Assembly (NCBI GenBank): GCA_039815145.1
Contig: JBCBZW010000047.1
Coordinates: 1-33,940 of the forward strand
Length of the DNA stretch: 33,940 nt
Source: Pseudomonadota bacterium
Lineage (GTDB): Bacteria > Pseudomonadota > Gammaproteobacteria > Steroidobacterales > JBCBZW01
Reading direction: 5' to 3'
Part shown: positions 25,664-33,940 of the stretch, in pieces
Layout of the letters: each line of letters begins with the position of its first letter
How positions within the stretch are numbered: the stretch's first letter is position 1
Program-made: the position numbers and the translations under genes
The notes under the pieces: generated by a model
What the model was told of the DNA's origin: nothing
What the model saw: the letters and a program-made list of their open reading frames with translations, nothing else
Databases searched by the model: none

Positions 25664-25704
25664 ATGATACCTGCAGGTATCATAATGATAGCGTAAGGTA
25701 CCTG
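25664..25704. promoter_or_regulatory. Perfect 20-bp palindromic operator plus a weaker copy 21 bp away
   Basis: ATGATACCTGCAGGTATCAT (25664-25683) is a perfect palindrome 33 bases before the start of the membrane-protein gene. At 25685-25704 a second site shares ATGATA-x-C and AGGTA with the first, exactly 21 bases (two turns) further out. On the minus strand the first site overlaps TATGAT, a near-consensus -10 box. This is what an autoregulated XRE promoter looks like, and the XRE gene is in the same operon. Confidence 0.7.
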
Positions 25705-25720
25705 CTTGAGCAAACCGATC

Positions 25721-25740
25721 CTGCAGCTGGAGGGCTGCAG
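25721..25740 (-). terminator. Small hairpin after the GGDEF-EAL gene
   Basis: CTGCAGC (25721-25727) and GCTGCAG (25734-25740) pair around six bases, about 20 bases beyond the stop of the minus-strand gene ending at 25763. The stem is short and has no T-tract, so this is a weak call. Confidence 0.35.
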
Positions 25741-25762
25741 CTCTACGAGGGGCGGTGCCGAG

Positions 25763-27787
25763 CTAAGGGGACGCGGGGAGTGAGGCGCGTGTGGGGGTGG
25801 GTGCGTCGATCGCGCTACGCCGGCGCCCGAAGTCCGCACCGAGGTCGAACATCTCCGCGGCCACTGGGGGCTGGAAGAAGTAACCCTGGGCGCAGGGGCA
25901 TCCGAGGCGGATCAGGGTGTCGAGGGCGGCCTGGGTCTCCACGCCCTCGGCGATCACGCTCATGCCGAGACTGCTCGACATCGACAGGATGGAGGTGACG
26001 ATCGCCTGGGTTTTCTCGCCTGACTCGATGCCAGCGACCAGGGAACGATCGATCTTGAGCACTTGGAACGGCAGCGTGTGGAGGTAGCTGAAGGATGAGT
26101 AGCCGGTGCCGAAATCATCGAGCAGCAGCCGTGCGCCGAGCTCCGCGAGCTGATGGAGGCTCGCGATGCAGGTCTCGTCATCGCCGATGAAGCAGGTTTC
26201 GGTGATCTCGAGGTCCAGCGCGCTCGCCGGCAGCCCGGTGTCCGCGAGCACCTGTTCCACGGTGCGCGCGAAGCCCGGCGTGGCAAGCTGGCGCGGCGAC
26301 ACGTTGATCGCGACGCGCAGATCTTCGCGTCCGTTGCCCACTCGCCATGCCTGAGCTTGGCCGCAGGCGGTCTCCATCACCCACGCTCCAAGGTCAAGGA
26401 TGAGGTCTGACTCCTCGGCGATGGGAATGAAGACATCGGGAGGGATCTTGCCTCGATCCGGGTGGTTCCAGCGCACCAGTGCCTCGCAGCCCTCGACCCT
26501 CAGCGTGTTGAGGTCTACGACGGGCTGAAAGTGCACGTGTAGTTCTCGCTGTTCGATCGCCCTCGTTAGATCGCGATGGGTGCGCACGCGATCGGTGATG
26601 CGGTCCTGTAGGGAGTAGTCAAAGAGGCGGCTCCTGTTCTTGCCCTGGGCCTTCGCCTCGTACATTGCGATATCCGCATGCTTCATCAGCCTCTCGGCAT
26701 CGTCGCCGTGCTGCGGGTAGAGTGCGACGCCAATGCTGGTCGTCACGCCGATAAGGTGCTCTTCGTAAGAGATTTCTTCGGCGACCCGTTTGATCAGGTC
26801 ATCACATACGGCGTTTACTCGCTGCGCATCGTCTACGCCCTGCAGCAGGGCCGCGAACTCATCGCCACCGAAGCGAGCTACCACGTCCTCGCCGCGCATT
26901 CTCGCCGCCAAGCGCATGGCGGTGGTCTTGAGCACCAGGTCACCAGCAGAGTGCCCTAGATCATCGTTCACGTTCTTGAAGCCGTCCAGGTCGAGGAACA
27001 GCACGGCGAAGCCGGTGTTCTTCCGTTGCGCGTTCTCGATGGCCTCCTGCAGCGTAAGCGTGTACGCAGAGCGGTTGGGGAGTGCGGTGACAGAGTCTAT
27101 TCGTGCGAGGAGCTTGTTCAGCTGTTCGCTATGTGACAGGGCGCGCGTAGCGTCCTCCATCCCGACCATTGCCCTGCCCACGAAGCGGGCGAGAGAGGCC
27201 TGAACTCCCCATACCAAGAGCCCGCCGAGTACGACGACTGCGAAGGTGATACGAATCGCGATGCCGACGGTACGACTGATGGGCACTTCGAAAGCGTAAG
27301 AGCCCGCGACGAAAGCGTCGGCGGCTTCGTCTAGCACGACTCGAACTTGCGCCTCCGTAAGTTCCCCAGCCTGCAACTCGGCCAGGGATGCGAGTGCTAC
27401 GTCGGCGGTGGCGATGTCGTCCACGCACAAGGTGATGGCTTCGATGGTTCCGGCGGCTCGCATCAAGAGGCGCTCAACAACGCCAAGCTCGTGCAGGCAC
27501 TCAACCGGCAGGGAGCGGATCTTCTCCACAAGATGGATGAGCTCATCCGTCGGCAGGGGCTGCTTGGCCGTTTCCTCGAGGATCGACGTTAGCTGGAAGG
27601 AGAAGATGGCGTGGCGCGCATTGAGCTGGTGGAGATGCCCTCCCTTGCTCACCTGGGCAAGGCCGAACACGACGAGTGCCACCAGCAAGGGCGTGAGCAG
27701 TGGTATTAGAAGTAGTCGGCTGATCGGCAGCGCATCGTTGGGACGGCCGGATCCGAGTACCGATTTGAGGAGTTTCATCGGTGACAT
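25763..27787 (-). CDS. Membrane-anchored GGDEF-EAL protein (cyclic di-GMP turnover)
   Basis: The protein has 674 residues. Two membrane helices (about 22-45 and 174-196) enclose a helical periplasmic sensor region of about 130 residues. The GGDEF domain has the intact motif GGDEF (307-311) and an inhibitory site RGED (298-301) at the usual spacing. The EAL domain has EALVRW (435-440), NVSPRQL, the Glu of LEITET, DDFGTG (557-562), the Lys of LKIDRS, the Glu of VIAEGVET and QGYFF. All residues needed for cyclic di-GMP synthesis and hydrolysis are therefore present, so either activity is possible and net output cannot be told. It stands as a single gene. Confidence 0.94.
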   Translation of the reverse strand: MSPMKLLKSVLGSGRPNDALPISRLLLIPLLTPLLVALVVFGLAQVSKGGHLHQLNARHAIFSFQLTSILEETAKQPLPTDELIHLVEKIRSLPVECLHELGVVERLLMRAAGTIEAITLCVDDIATADVALASLAELQAGELTEAQVRVVLDEAADAFVAGSYAFEVPISRTVGIAIRITFAVVVLGGLLVWGVQASLARFVGRAMVGMEDATRALSHSEQLNKLLARIDSVTALPNRSAYTLTLQEAIENAQRKNTGFAVLFLDLDGFKNVNDDLGHSAGDLVLKTTAMRLAARMRGEDVVARFGGDEFAALLQGVDDAQRVNAVCDDLIKRVAEEISYEEHLIGVTTSIGVALYPQHGDDAERLMKHADIAMYEAKAQGKNRSRLFDYSLQDRITDRVRTHRDLTRAIEQRELHVHFQPVVDLNTLRVEGCEALVRWNHPDRGKIPPDVFIPIAEESDLILDLGAWVMETACGQAQAWRVGNGREDLRVAINVSPRQLATPGFARTVEQVLADTGLPASALDLEITETCFIGDDETCIASLHQLAELGARLLLDDFGTGYSSFSYLHTLPFQVLKIDRSLVAGIESGEKTQAIVTSILSMSSSLGMSVIAEGVETQAALDTLIRLGCPCAQGYFFQPPVAAEMFDLGADFGRRRSAIDAPTPTRASLPASP

Positions 27788-27983
27788 GCGCGTCTCTAAT
27801 CCACCAGGGGCGTTCGGTGCACTGGCCCACGTAAGGCCATCCAGCCGTCAACCTATCGAAAGCGCTTGGACTTCAGCGGGCCATGTGTCTCATTTATTAG
27901 GCGGCACCCACGGGTGTAGCTGGGCCCTGCGCGCGATGGTGAACCGTGTCACGTTTGTAGCGACGTTCTTAGGTATCTCCTAC

Positions 27984-29678
27984 TCAGGCTTTCGCCTTAG
28001 CTGCCTTGTCGATCTTCGCCCACGCATCGCGAAGCGCGACCGTGCGATTAAAGACGAGTGCCTCCGGCTTGGAATCCACCGAATCCACGCAGAAGTAGCC
28101 CATTCGCTCGAACTGCAGGGGCTCGCCCACCGGTGCGTCGCGCAAGCTCGGTTCGAGCTTGCAGTCGCGGAGCACTTCCATCGACTCGGAGTTCAGGTGT
28201 TCGCGCACGTCGTCGACGCCAACGCCGGGGCGCTCGACGGAGAACAGTCGGTCGTAGAGTCGTACCTCGGCGTCGACGGCGTGGGGGGCGGACACCCAGT
28301 GAATGGTGCCCTTGACCTTGCGGCCATCCGGGGCGTCACCGCCGCGGGTCTCGGGGTCGTAAGTGCAGTGGACCTCGGTCACCTCGCCTGTGTCGGGGTC
28401 CTTCACAAAGCCCGTGCAGGTGACGAAGTAGGCCCAGCGCAGGCGCACTTCGCGGCCCGGCGTTAGGCGGAAGTATTTCTTAGGTGCTTCTTCGCGGAAG
28501 TCGGCATCTTCGATGTAGAGCTCGCGCGAGAAGGGCACCTGGCGCACGCCGGCGGACTCGTCCTCGGGGTTGTTCACCGCGTCGAGGGTCTCCTCCTGGC
28601 CCTCGGGGTAGTTGGTGATCACGAGCTTGATCGGTCGCAGCACCGCCATGGCCCGCGGTGCCGAGAGGTTCAGCTCCTCTCGCAGGCCGCTCTCCAGCAG
28701 GGAGATCTCACTGATGGCATGGCGTCGCGCCAGGCCGATGCGGCGGCAGAAGGTGCGGATGGAGGCGGCCGTGTAGCCGCGGCGGCGCAGGCCCCGCAGG
28801 GTCGGCATGCGCGGATCGTCCCAGCCCGACACCAGGCCATCCTCCACCAACCCACGCAGCACGCGTTTGCTCAGCACCGTGTAGCCGAGGTTCAGGCCCG
28901 CGAACTCGATCTGGCGCGGCGTCGACGGCGTCGGCAGGTTGGCGATGAACCAGTCGTAGAGGGGGCGGTTGTTCTCGAACTCGAGGGTGCACAGCGAGTG
29001 GGTGATGCCTTCGATGGCGTCCGAGAGGCCGTGGGCGAAATCGTACATCGGGTAGATGCACCACTTGGCGCCGGTGCGGTGATGCTCCGCCTTGCGGATA
29101 CGGTACATGGTGGGGTCGCGCATGACCGGGTTCGGCGAGGCCATGTCGATCTTGGCCCGCACCACGTAGGTGCCCTCTTCGAATTCGCCGTTCTTCATGC
29201 GCTCGATGAGGTCGAGGTTCTCCTCGACTGGGCGATCGCGGTAGGGGCTGTTCTTGCCGGGCTCCGTCAGCGTACCCCGGTACTCGCGGATCTGCTCCGC
29301 CGAGAGCTCGTCCACGTAGGCCTTGCCGTCGCGGATCAGATGCTTGGCCCATTCGTAGAGCTGATCGAAGTACTCCGAGGCGTGATAGAGGTGCTCGCCC
29401 CAGTCGAAGCCGAGCCAGCGCACGTCCTCGATGATGGACTCGGCGAACTTGGACTCTTCCTTCAACGGGTTGGTGTCGTCGAAGCGCAGGTGGCAGGTGC
29501 CCTTGTAGTCGCGAGCGAGGCCGAAGTTCAGGCAGATCGACGTGGCGTGACCGATGTGCAGGAAGCCGTTCGGCTCCGGCGGGAAGCGCGTGACGATGCT
29601 CGAGTGCTTCCCGCTCTCGAGGTCTTCGTCGACGATGTCTCGGATGAAATTGGTCTCGGGGAGTTCGTTCGTGGTCAT
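27984..29678 (-). CDS. glnS: Glutaminyl-tRNA synthetase
   Basis: The protein has 564 residues, close to the 554 of E. coli GlnS. I choose ATG 29678 ([20 protein letters not shown]) because the GlnS N-terminus begins here; an upstream in-frame ATG at 29774 adds an unrelated leader. Class I motifs are present: [12 protein letters not shown] (HIGH at 41-44) and TVLSKRVL (KMSKS counterpart, 268-272). [10 protein letters not shown] and the [23 protein letters not shown] segment are specific to the GlnRS/GluRS group, and the C-terminal anticodon-binding beta-barrels follow. It charges tRNA-Gln directly, so the organism need not rely on the amidotransferase route for Gln-tRNA. Confidence 0.97.
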   Translation of the reverse strand: MTTNELPETNFIRDIVDEDLESGKHSSIVTRFPPEPNGFLHIGHATSICLNFGLARDYKGTCHLRFDDTNPLKEESKFAESIIEDVRWLGFDWGEHLYHASEYFDQLYEWAKHLIRDGKAYVDELSAEQIREYRGTLTEPGKNSPYRDRPVEENLDLIERMKNGEFEEGTYVVRAKIDMASPNPVMRDPTMYRIRKAEHHRTGAKWCIYPMYDFAHGLSDAIEGITHSLCTLEFENNRPLYDWFIANLPTPSTPRQIEFAGLNLGYTVLSKRVLRGLVEDGLVSGWDDPRMPTLRGLRRRGYTAASIRTFCRRIGLARRHAISEISLLESGLREELNLSAPRAMAVLRPIKLVITNYPEGQEETLDAVNNPEDESAGVRQVPFSRELYIEDADFREEAPKKYFRLTPGREVRLRWAYFVTCTGFVKDPDTGEVTEVHCTYDPETRGGDAPDGRKVKGTIHWVSAPHAVDAEVRLYDRLFSVERPGVGVDDVREHLNSESMEVLRDCKLEPSLRDAPVGEPLQFERMGYFCVDSVDSKPEALVFNRTVALRDAWAKIDKAAKAKA

Positions 29679-29848
29679 GATCGGTTCGCTTCCGCAGGTG
29701 CGGCGCACTCTCCTCGCGCTGTAGCATGGGCTCGGTCCTGCCGGTGTGGGGGATAGCTCACCGGTAGCGAGCAATCCGCCCAGGCCGCCTGGCGCTCCAA
29801 TAGTACGGGAATGGCACGCCGACTATGAGTGCCGCCCTGCGTGTCGCC

Positions 29849-32284
29849 CTAGGGGACGCGGCCCCGCACCGTGAGGGTCACGTCCGCTTCCAGGGTCAGA
29901 GTCAGTCCCTGGGCGACGCAGTCGAAGGCGGTGGCGCCGTCGTCGAGCTCGAAGATGACAAACTCTCCGCTGTTTCGATTCTCGCACCGCCCCACCAGCT
30001 CGGTGGTCAGGCCCACGAAGGTCGCCGCTGCATCGATGCCGAAGGCGCGGCCGTTGACCTGGATCGTGACCTCATCCCTGGAACTGATGTCGAGCCCGAG
30101 GGCGAGGCAATCCACCGTTTCGCCCAGTTCGGCACCCGGAAAGTCGCCGGTCACGGTCTGCGGGTCCGTGTTGTTCTGGCAGACGGCGGAGGCGATGTTG
30201 AACTTGGAGGCCGAGAAGGACAGCTCCTGGGCGGGCGCCAGCTCGGCGATGGCACCCCGGATGCGCACGCGAACCCGGTCCTGCACCGCGAGCGGGATGC
30301 CTGCGTTGCTGCAGTCCCAGGCGCCCTCGAGCACGCGCACGGTGCCGCTTGCGCCCGTCGTCCGGTTGATGCACTCGACCAGCGCGCCCTCGTCGAGGCC
30401 CGTCGCTTCGCCGTTCAATTCGGGATCGACGAAGTTCACCCCATCGATCTGCACCACCACCTGGTCGCCCTGGGTGAACTCCAGGCCCAGGGCGCGGCAA
30501 TCGAATGACTCATCCAGGGACACCTCGGGCAGCGTACCCGTCGCGGTCTGGCCCGTGGCGAGGTTGCGGCAGGTGATGGAGCGGGAATCGATGCCGATGA
30601 CGCGAGCGGTCAACAGGGCCTGGCCAGCGTTGCGTCCGTAGACGGTGAAGGCCTCGCCGTTGTCGGGCGCGGCGGTGATCAGGTCGCTGATGCCGTCACC
30701 GTTCAGATCCCTGGCGACGGCGAGAACGCGGCCGAGAGCGCCCGTGTCGGTCCTGACGACGAATCCTCGGCTGCCGTCGCCGCCAAGGTTTTCCTGCAGC
30801 AGGGAGAGGTCGAACACCGGTGCGAAGGCTCCATCCCGGCGTCCGTACAACACGTAGGCGGCGCCGACGGTCTGGGCGAGGGCGACATCGACGCCGATCA
30901 CCAGATCGTCGAGTCCATCGTTGTTCAGATCGCCCGTCGCCAGGAGGTCATTCACGCCCACGCCGTTGCGACTCGATTCCGAGCGCATGAGAAACCCCAC
31001 GGAGCCGTCACCGCCGTTCTCCGGCAGCAGATCCACCAGTCGGATTTGGGCGGGAAAACCGGTGTCGCTACCGAAGATGACCGCTGACGTCGTGTCCTCC
31101 TGTGCGTCTTCGGAGAAGGTGCGCAGGGCGATGTCGGCAAGGCCGTCGGCGTTGAGATCACCCGCAGGCGAGAGCGCGTAGCCCCAACGGTCGCCCCGGT
31201 CCAGCCCACCGATCACGAAGCCAAGGCTGCCATCGCCACCGTTCGTCTCGAACAGATCCGCCAGCGCAAACTCCGCCGGCAGGCCCCCGTCACGACCGAA
31301 CACCACGTAGGCTTCGCCGGCATCACGTTCGGCGCCGAAGACGGCGCGGGGGGCGCCGATGATGATGTCGTCGATGCCGTCCCCGTTCACATCGCCGATG
31401 CCGGTCACGTCCGTGCCCGACTGATCACCGGTCTCGAAGCCGCGCAGCACCGTGCCCATGGAGCCGTCACCACCGTTCGTCTCGAACAGGGATGCGAGCT
31501 CGAACTCGGCCGGGAATCCACCCTCCCTGCCGTACACCAGGTAGGTCTCGCCAACGCCCGGTGCGCCGCCCGGGGCGTCGCCCAGGATGGCGCTGATAAG
31601 AAAGTCGTCGATGCCGTCGTTGTTGACGTCGCCGGCGGCCCCCACGCTGCGCCCTGCGAGGTCGTTGGCGTCCACGCCGAGGAACACCGTGCCCTCGCTG
31701 CCGTCCCCTCCGGCGGCCTCGAAGAGGGTGGATGCATCGAACTCGACGGGGAAATCACCGTCACGACCGAGGATCAGGTAGGCCTCTCCATCGCTGGTGA
31801 GACGCGCCCCGACCAGCAGATCGTCACGGCCATCGCCGTTCACATCGCCCACGGGCGCCATGGAGAAACCGAACTCGCCGCCGCGCAGGCCATTGGTCAA
31901 TAAGAAGCCGATGCTGCCATCACCGCCGTTGGCTTCGAGCACGTCGGTGATGTCCGCCTCTGCCGGGGCCTGCGTGGTGCCGTAGCGCACGTACACGCGA
32001 TTCGTCGCCGAGGTGGCGATGAGCAGCTCGTCGAGGCCGTCACCGTTGAGGTCGCCGCCTGAGCTCACCGACATGTCGCGGGATCCACCGGCCAGCACGT
32101 AGCCCTGGGAGCCGTTACCCCCGTTGGCTTCCCTCAGCAGGCTGACGTCGAACTCGGCGGGAAACTGTGCGTGGACGTCGAAGGCCCCCAGAAGCAGCGT
32201 TGCGGGCAGCGCGAAGGCGAGCGTGGTGGCGCCCGAGCGTACGGGTTGGGTCGTGTCGGCTTGGGGGCGAGCGGGAGTGATCAT
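29849..32284 (-). CDS. Exported FG-GAP (integrin-alpha-type) repeat protein with C-terminal two-cysteine modules
   Basis: I choose ATG 32284, with GAGGG upstream; an in-frame ATG at 32383 would bury the signal peptide (GATTLAFALPATLLLGAFDV, cleavage near VHA-QF). The product has 811 residues. Seven repeats of about 60-75 residues follow, each with N-GGDGS-x-G and GDVNGDGxDD (variants GDLNADGLAD, RDLNGDGISD); the Asp-rich loops are the calcium sites of FG-GAP blades, and seven blades would close a beta-propeller. After residue 540 come four modules of about 70 residues, each with two cysteines (ITCRNLATG...FDCRALGL, VECINRTTG...WDCSNAGI, AVCQNNTD...VDCLALGL, GRCENRNS...FDCVAQGL). It is probably a cell-surface or secreted adhesion-type protein; the ligand is unknown. 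Confidence 0.88.
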   Translation of the reverse strand: MITPARPQADTTQPVRSGATTLAFALPATLLLGAFDVHAQFPAEFDVSLLREANGGNGSQGYVLAGGSRDMSVSSGGDLNGDGLDELLIATSATNRVYVRYGTTQAPAEADITDVLEANGGDGSIGFLLTNGLRGGEFGFSMAPVGDVNGDGRDDLLVGARLTSDGEAYLILGRDGDFPVEFDASTLFEAAGGDGSEGTVFLGVDANDLAGRSVGAAGDVNNDGIDDFLISAILGDAPGGAPGVGETYLVYGREGGFPAEFELASLFETNGGDGSMGTVLRGFETGDQSGTDVTGIGDVNGDGIDDIIIGAPRAVFGAERDAGEAYVVFGRDGGLPAEFALADLFETNGGDGSLGFVIGGLDRGDRWGYALSPAGDLNADGLADIALRTFSEDAQEDTTSAVIFGSDTGFPAQIRLVDLLPENGGDGSVGFLMRSESSRNGVGVNDLLATGDLNNDGLDDLVIGVDVALAQTVGAAYVLYGRRDGAFAPVFDLSLLQENLGGDGSRGFVVRTDTGALGRVLAVARDLNGDGISDLITAAPDNGEAFTVYGRNAGQALLTARVIGIDSRSITCRNLATGQTATGTLPEVSLDESFDCRALGLEFTQGDQVVVQIDGVNFVDPELNGEATGLDEGALVECINRTTGASGTVRVLEGAWDCSNAGIPLAVQDRVRVRIRGAIAELAPAQELSFSASKFNIASAVCQNNTDPQTVTGDFPGAELGETVDCLALGLDISSRDEVTIQVNGRAFGIDAAATFVGLTTELVGRCENRNSGEFVIFELDDGATAFDCVAQGLTLTLEADVTLTVRGRVP

Positions 32285-32843
32285 CGTGAATCCCTCGACG
32301 TATGACGGCAAATCCATTGCGTGCGCAGTCCGCCCGAACCGGGTCAGCCTGCGGTGGGGACGCGAGCTTACTCCCTCTTTCACCGCTCGCGGTAGCGGGC
32401 CGCCGACCTATGTCGAGTCGCAGCAGGATCCGATGGAGCTGTTAGCTCACCGGTCGTGTTGGCGAAGCGAGCGGGAAGGCAACTCACCGTACGCGGTGGG
32501 GTGTGGTTTCGCGGTGGGCCGCCTCGCCTCTGACCAGAGACGTTGACCTAGCGCTCGATCGAGATAGATCGCACGGCAGCACGGGACTCTCCAGGTCCTG
32601 GCATCCTCGGCGGTTGCGATCCAGACGGTCACCTTTCACCCCCTTTCCGCGTCTGGGTAGATCGATTCCATCTCCTGTATGCCAGGATTTCGGCGAAAGC
32701 GTCGCTTACTTCTGCAGATAGCTACGCAATACGATAGCTCTTCTAGATCAGGTCCATTGTCTGCGGCTGTAGCATTTGGCGCTTCGTCGATCTGAGTCAG
32801 ATATAGTGACGAATCAGCGATCGTGCCAAGGCGGAGGGTGATG
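32285..32843. other. Intergenic region of about 560 bases between divergent genes
   Basis: I see no convincing gene, tRNA or repeat family here. A 10-bp palindrome CTCGATCGAG lies at 32554-32563. The part from about 32690 is less GC-rich and holds the likely promoter of the plus-strand cupin-like gene. The minus-strand end must carry the promoter of the FG-GAP gene, but no clear boxes stand out. Confidence 0.5.
32790..32807 (+). promoter_or_regulatory. Inverted repeat and -10-like box upstream of the cupin-like gene
   Basis: ATCTGA-G-TCAGAT (32790-32802) is a perfect inverted repeat around one base. It runs directly into TATAGT (32802-32807), a fair -10 box, about 35 bases before the start codon. 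No matching -35 box is evident, so the site may need an activator. Confidence 0.3.
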
Positions 32844-33377
32844 ATGAGTTCTCCCAAGTGTCGATCCACTAACGAGCGGAGCGGGTCCGTGCGGGTAGGG
32901 TTCTCCCGCAGGCCGGCGTCGCGGCTGTCTGAGGCTTCCGTTGCGTTAGTCATCATCTTCTCTGCCGGGTCGGTCGGCGCGCAGAACGCAGTGGCGCCAG
33001 GGCCCGTCGAGGCCGAGCTGCCACCGCTGGCGGATGAGGTCCAGGCGACCGAGCGGGTCGAGTTTCAGCAGATTGCGCCCGGTCTGCTCGTGCGTCGCAA
33101 CTACTCTGTCGAGATCGATGACGGGGCGAGCTCTCAGCTATGGGATCTCTTGGTAGGTCCTGGCATGCGCAGCGCGCCGGTGGTTCTCGAAGGTGCGGCA
33201 CTCATCTTTGTTCGCGCCGGCGACGGGCTCGTGTCGCTCGATGGCAAGGAGCAAGAGCTGCAGATGGGCGCGTCGATCAGCGTGCCGGAAGGGGTCGAGG
33301 TCTCGTTCACCAATCGCGCCAAGGATAGGCCATTGGCCGCGCGTGCCGTCATCATCACGACGGGGCCGCAACGATGA
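32844..33377 (+). CDS. Exported cupin-like protein of unknown function
   Basis: The second of two adjacent ATGs (32841 and 32844) is five bases behind GGAGGG and is preferred; a GTG at 32823 is also in frame. The product has 177 residues. A long basic N-terminus precedes a hydrophobic signal core (ASVALVIIFSAGSVGAQ, cleavage near VGA-QN). The second half has the cupin-type beta-barrel pattern VGPGMRSAPVVLEGAALIFVR, then GDGLVSLDGKEQELQMGASIS and VPEGVEVSFTNRAKD. The metal-binding histidines of classical cupins are absent, so enzymatic activity is doubtful. The lipoprotein gene that follows overlaps its stop as ATGA. Confidence 0.7.
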   Translation: MSSPKCRSTNERSGSVRVGFSRRPASRLSEASVALVIIFSAGSVGAQNAVAPGPVEAELPPLADEVQATERVEFQQIAPGLLVRRNYSVEIDDGASSQLWDLLVGPGMRSAPVVLEGAALIFVRAGDGLVSLDGKEQELQMGASISVPEGVEVSFTNRAKDRPLAARAVIITTGPQR

Positions 33378-33940
33378 ACGCCCGAGCCAGCGATTGGGCT
33401 TCGCAGTCGCAGATGCCTACCGGTAGGGTTTCCGCCCTGGTGAGAACGCTGCTGCTGTCGCTGACGGCTTCGCTGCTGCTCCTGGGGTGTGAGAGCTCCG
33501 ACCCTTCACCACCGAGCGACGACCCGAACGTCAAACCCAACCAAGGTGAGTACGACGAAGATCGTGCTTTCATCTCGCCGCCCACGCTGCTCCACCCAGT
33601 CTACGCGTGCGCGACCAACGTGGCGGTCAAGCACTTCATCAAAGATGCGCTGATCGAGGTTTACCTGAACGGCGATCCCACTCCCATCGCGTCAGCTGTC
33701 GGGCAGTTCCCGTCCCTCGGCGTCAACATCGATACCGGTGTAGCGTTCGTGGTCGGCCAGGTGCTGACTGCCACGCAGACGGTGAACGGCTTCACCAGCG
33801 CGCCGTCGAACGCGGTCACGGTCACCTCTCACTTGGAGGATTACCCCGCAGGCCTGCCGCAACCGCGCATTAATGCCCCGCCGGTCTGGGAATGCGGTCG
33901 CGCGGCCGGCGTGAGCGACGTGGTGCCGGGCGCTCTCGTC
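33374..33940 (+). CDS. Lipoprotein, 3'-truncated by the window end
   Basis: An ATG at 33374 overlaps the cupin-like stop (ATGA), and the frame stays open for 189 codons to the last base. The N-terminus is a lipoprotein signal: a basic region (GRVSALVR), a hydrophobic core (TLLLSLTASLLLLGC) and the lipobox Cys, followed by ESSDPSPPSDDPN. The mature part has TNVAVKHFIKDALIEVYLNG and QTVNGFTSAPSNAVTVTSHL, which looks like an Ig-like or fibronectin-like beta-strand pattern, then DYPAGLPQPRINAPPVWECG. It is probably attached to the outer membrane. Function and full length cannot be told from here. Confidence 0.8.
   Translation, partial: MNARASDWASQSQMPTGRVSALVRTLLLSLTASLLLLGCESSDPSPPSDDPNVKPNQGEYDEDRAFISPPTLLHPVYACATNVAVKHFIKDALIEVYLNGDPTPIASAVGQFPSLGVNIDTGVAFVVGQVLTATQTVNGFTSAPSNAVTVTSHLEDYPAGLPQPRINAPPVWECGRAAGVSDVVPGALV

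Noticed and set aside
28719-29756. Plus-strand frame opposite glnS
   Set aside because: Complement of strongly conserved glnS codons; no recognisable protein.
29777-29795. Short palindrome CCAGGC-C-GCCTGG after the FG-GAP gene
   Set aside because: The one-base centre makes a poor RNA hairpin and there is no T-tract; too weak to call a terminator.
32636-32956. Minus-strand frame of 106 codons upstream of and into the cupin-like gene
   Set aside because: It overlaps the signal-peptide region and promoter of the cupin-like gene and shows no motif; kept only as a remote possibility.
1-33940. tRNA genes, rRNA, CRISPR arrays, insertion sequences or prophage
   Set aside because: No cloverleaf, regular repeat-spacer array, transposase, integrase or phage structural gene was found on reading both strands.

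Overview
The window is GC-rich (by eye well above 60%), densely packed and bacterial. A bacterial-type glutaminyl-tRNA synthetase, a CadC-like winged-helix/TolB-like/TPR regulator, a POT/OPT peptide-transporter pair and an RDD/SpoIIM/DUF58/MoxR/DUF4350/DUF4129 cluster together suggest a gammaproteobacterium of the Xanthomonadales/Chromatiales-like part of the tree. That placement is inference; there is no rRNA gene or other taxonomic marker here. I found no tRNA or rRNA gene, insertion sequence, phage gene or CRISPR array.

Layout. (1) 1-3229: a 5'-truncated POT peptide symporter followed by an OPT-family transporter, co-directional. (2) 3339-8399: a two-gene operon of a large HerA/DUF853-like ATPase and a patatin-like protein with an N-terminal TRAFs-binding/TPR-like region and C-terminal membrane segments. 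In the second protein the usual nucleophile Ser is Ala. (3) 8417-10054: a small unknown gene with no proper 5' end, then an exported protein that diverges from a CadC-like regulator (10182-12398). (4) 12450-15464: a 1004-residue exported protein of unknown family. (5) 15591-16133: a stand-alone translation initiation factor IF-3 gene that appears to start at AUA, outside the usual thrS-infC-rpmI-rplT setting. (6) 16217-17155: another exported protein of unknown function, with repeated elements upstream. (7) 17440-24621: a MoxR-type module. RDD and SpoIIM-like genes run on +, and convergent to them on - are a YciC-like membrane protein, DUF4129, DUF4350, MoxR AAA+ ATPase and DUF58 (vWA-like). 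(8) 24700-25630: a three-gene operon with ATGA overlaps (4-TM protein, XRE regulator, small membrane protein), preceded by a perfect 20-bp palindrome with a weaker copy 21 bp further out. (9) 25763-27787: a membrane GGDEF-EAL protein with both catalytic sites intact. (10) 27984-29678: glnS. (11) 29849-32284: an exported seven-repeat FG-GAP protein with four C-terminal two-cysteine modules. (12) 32844 to the end: a cupin-like exported protein overlapping a lipoprotein gene that runs off the window.

Working picture. Many products are envelope-located: transporters, exported repeat proteins, a lipoprotein, and the MoxR module, which in known systems acts as an AAA+ chaperone with vWA partners. 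The least ordinary items are the HerA-like ATPase/patatin pair with the altered nucleophile, the orphan AUA-start IF-3, the tandem operator of the XRE operon, and a 12-bp hairpin that overlaps the likely ribosome-binding site of the DUF4129 gene.
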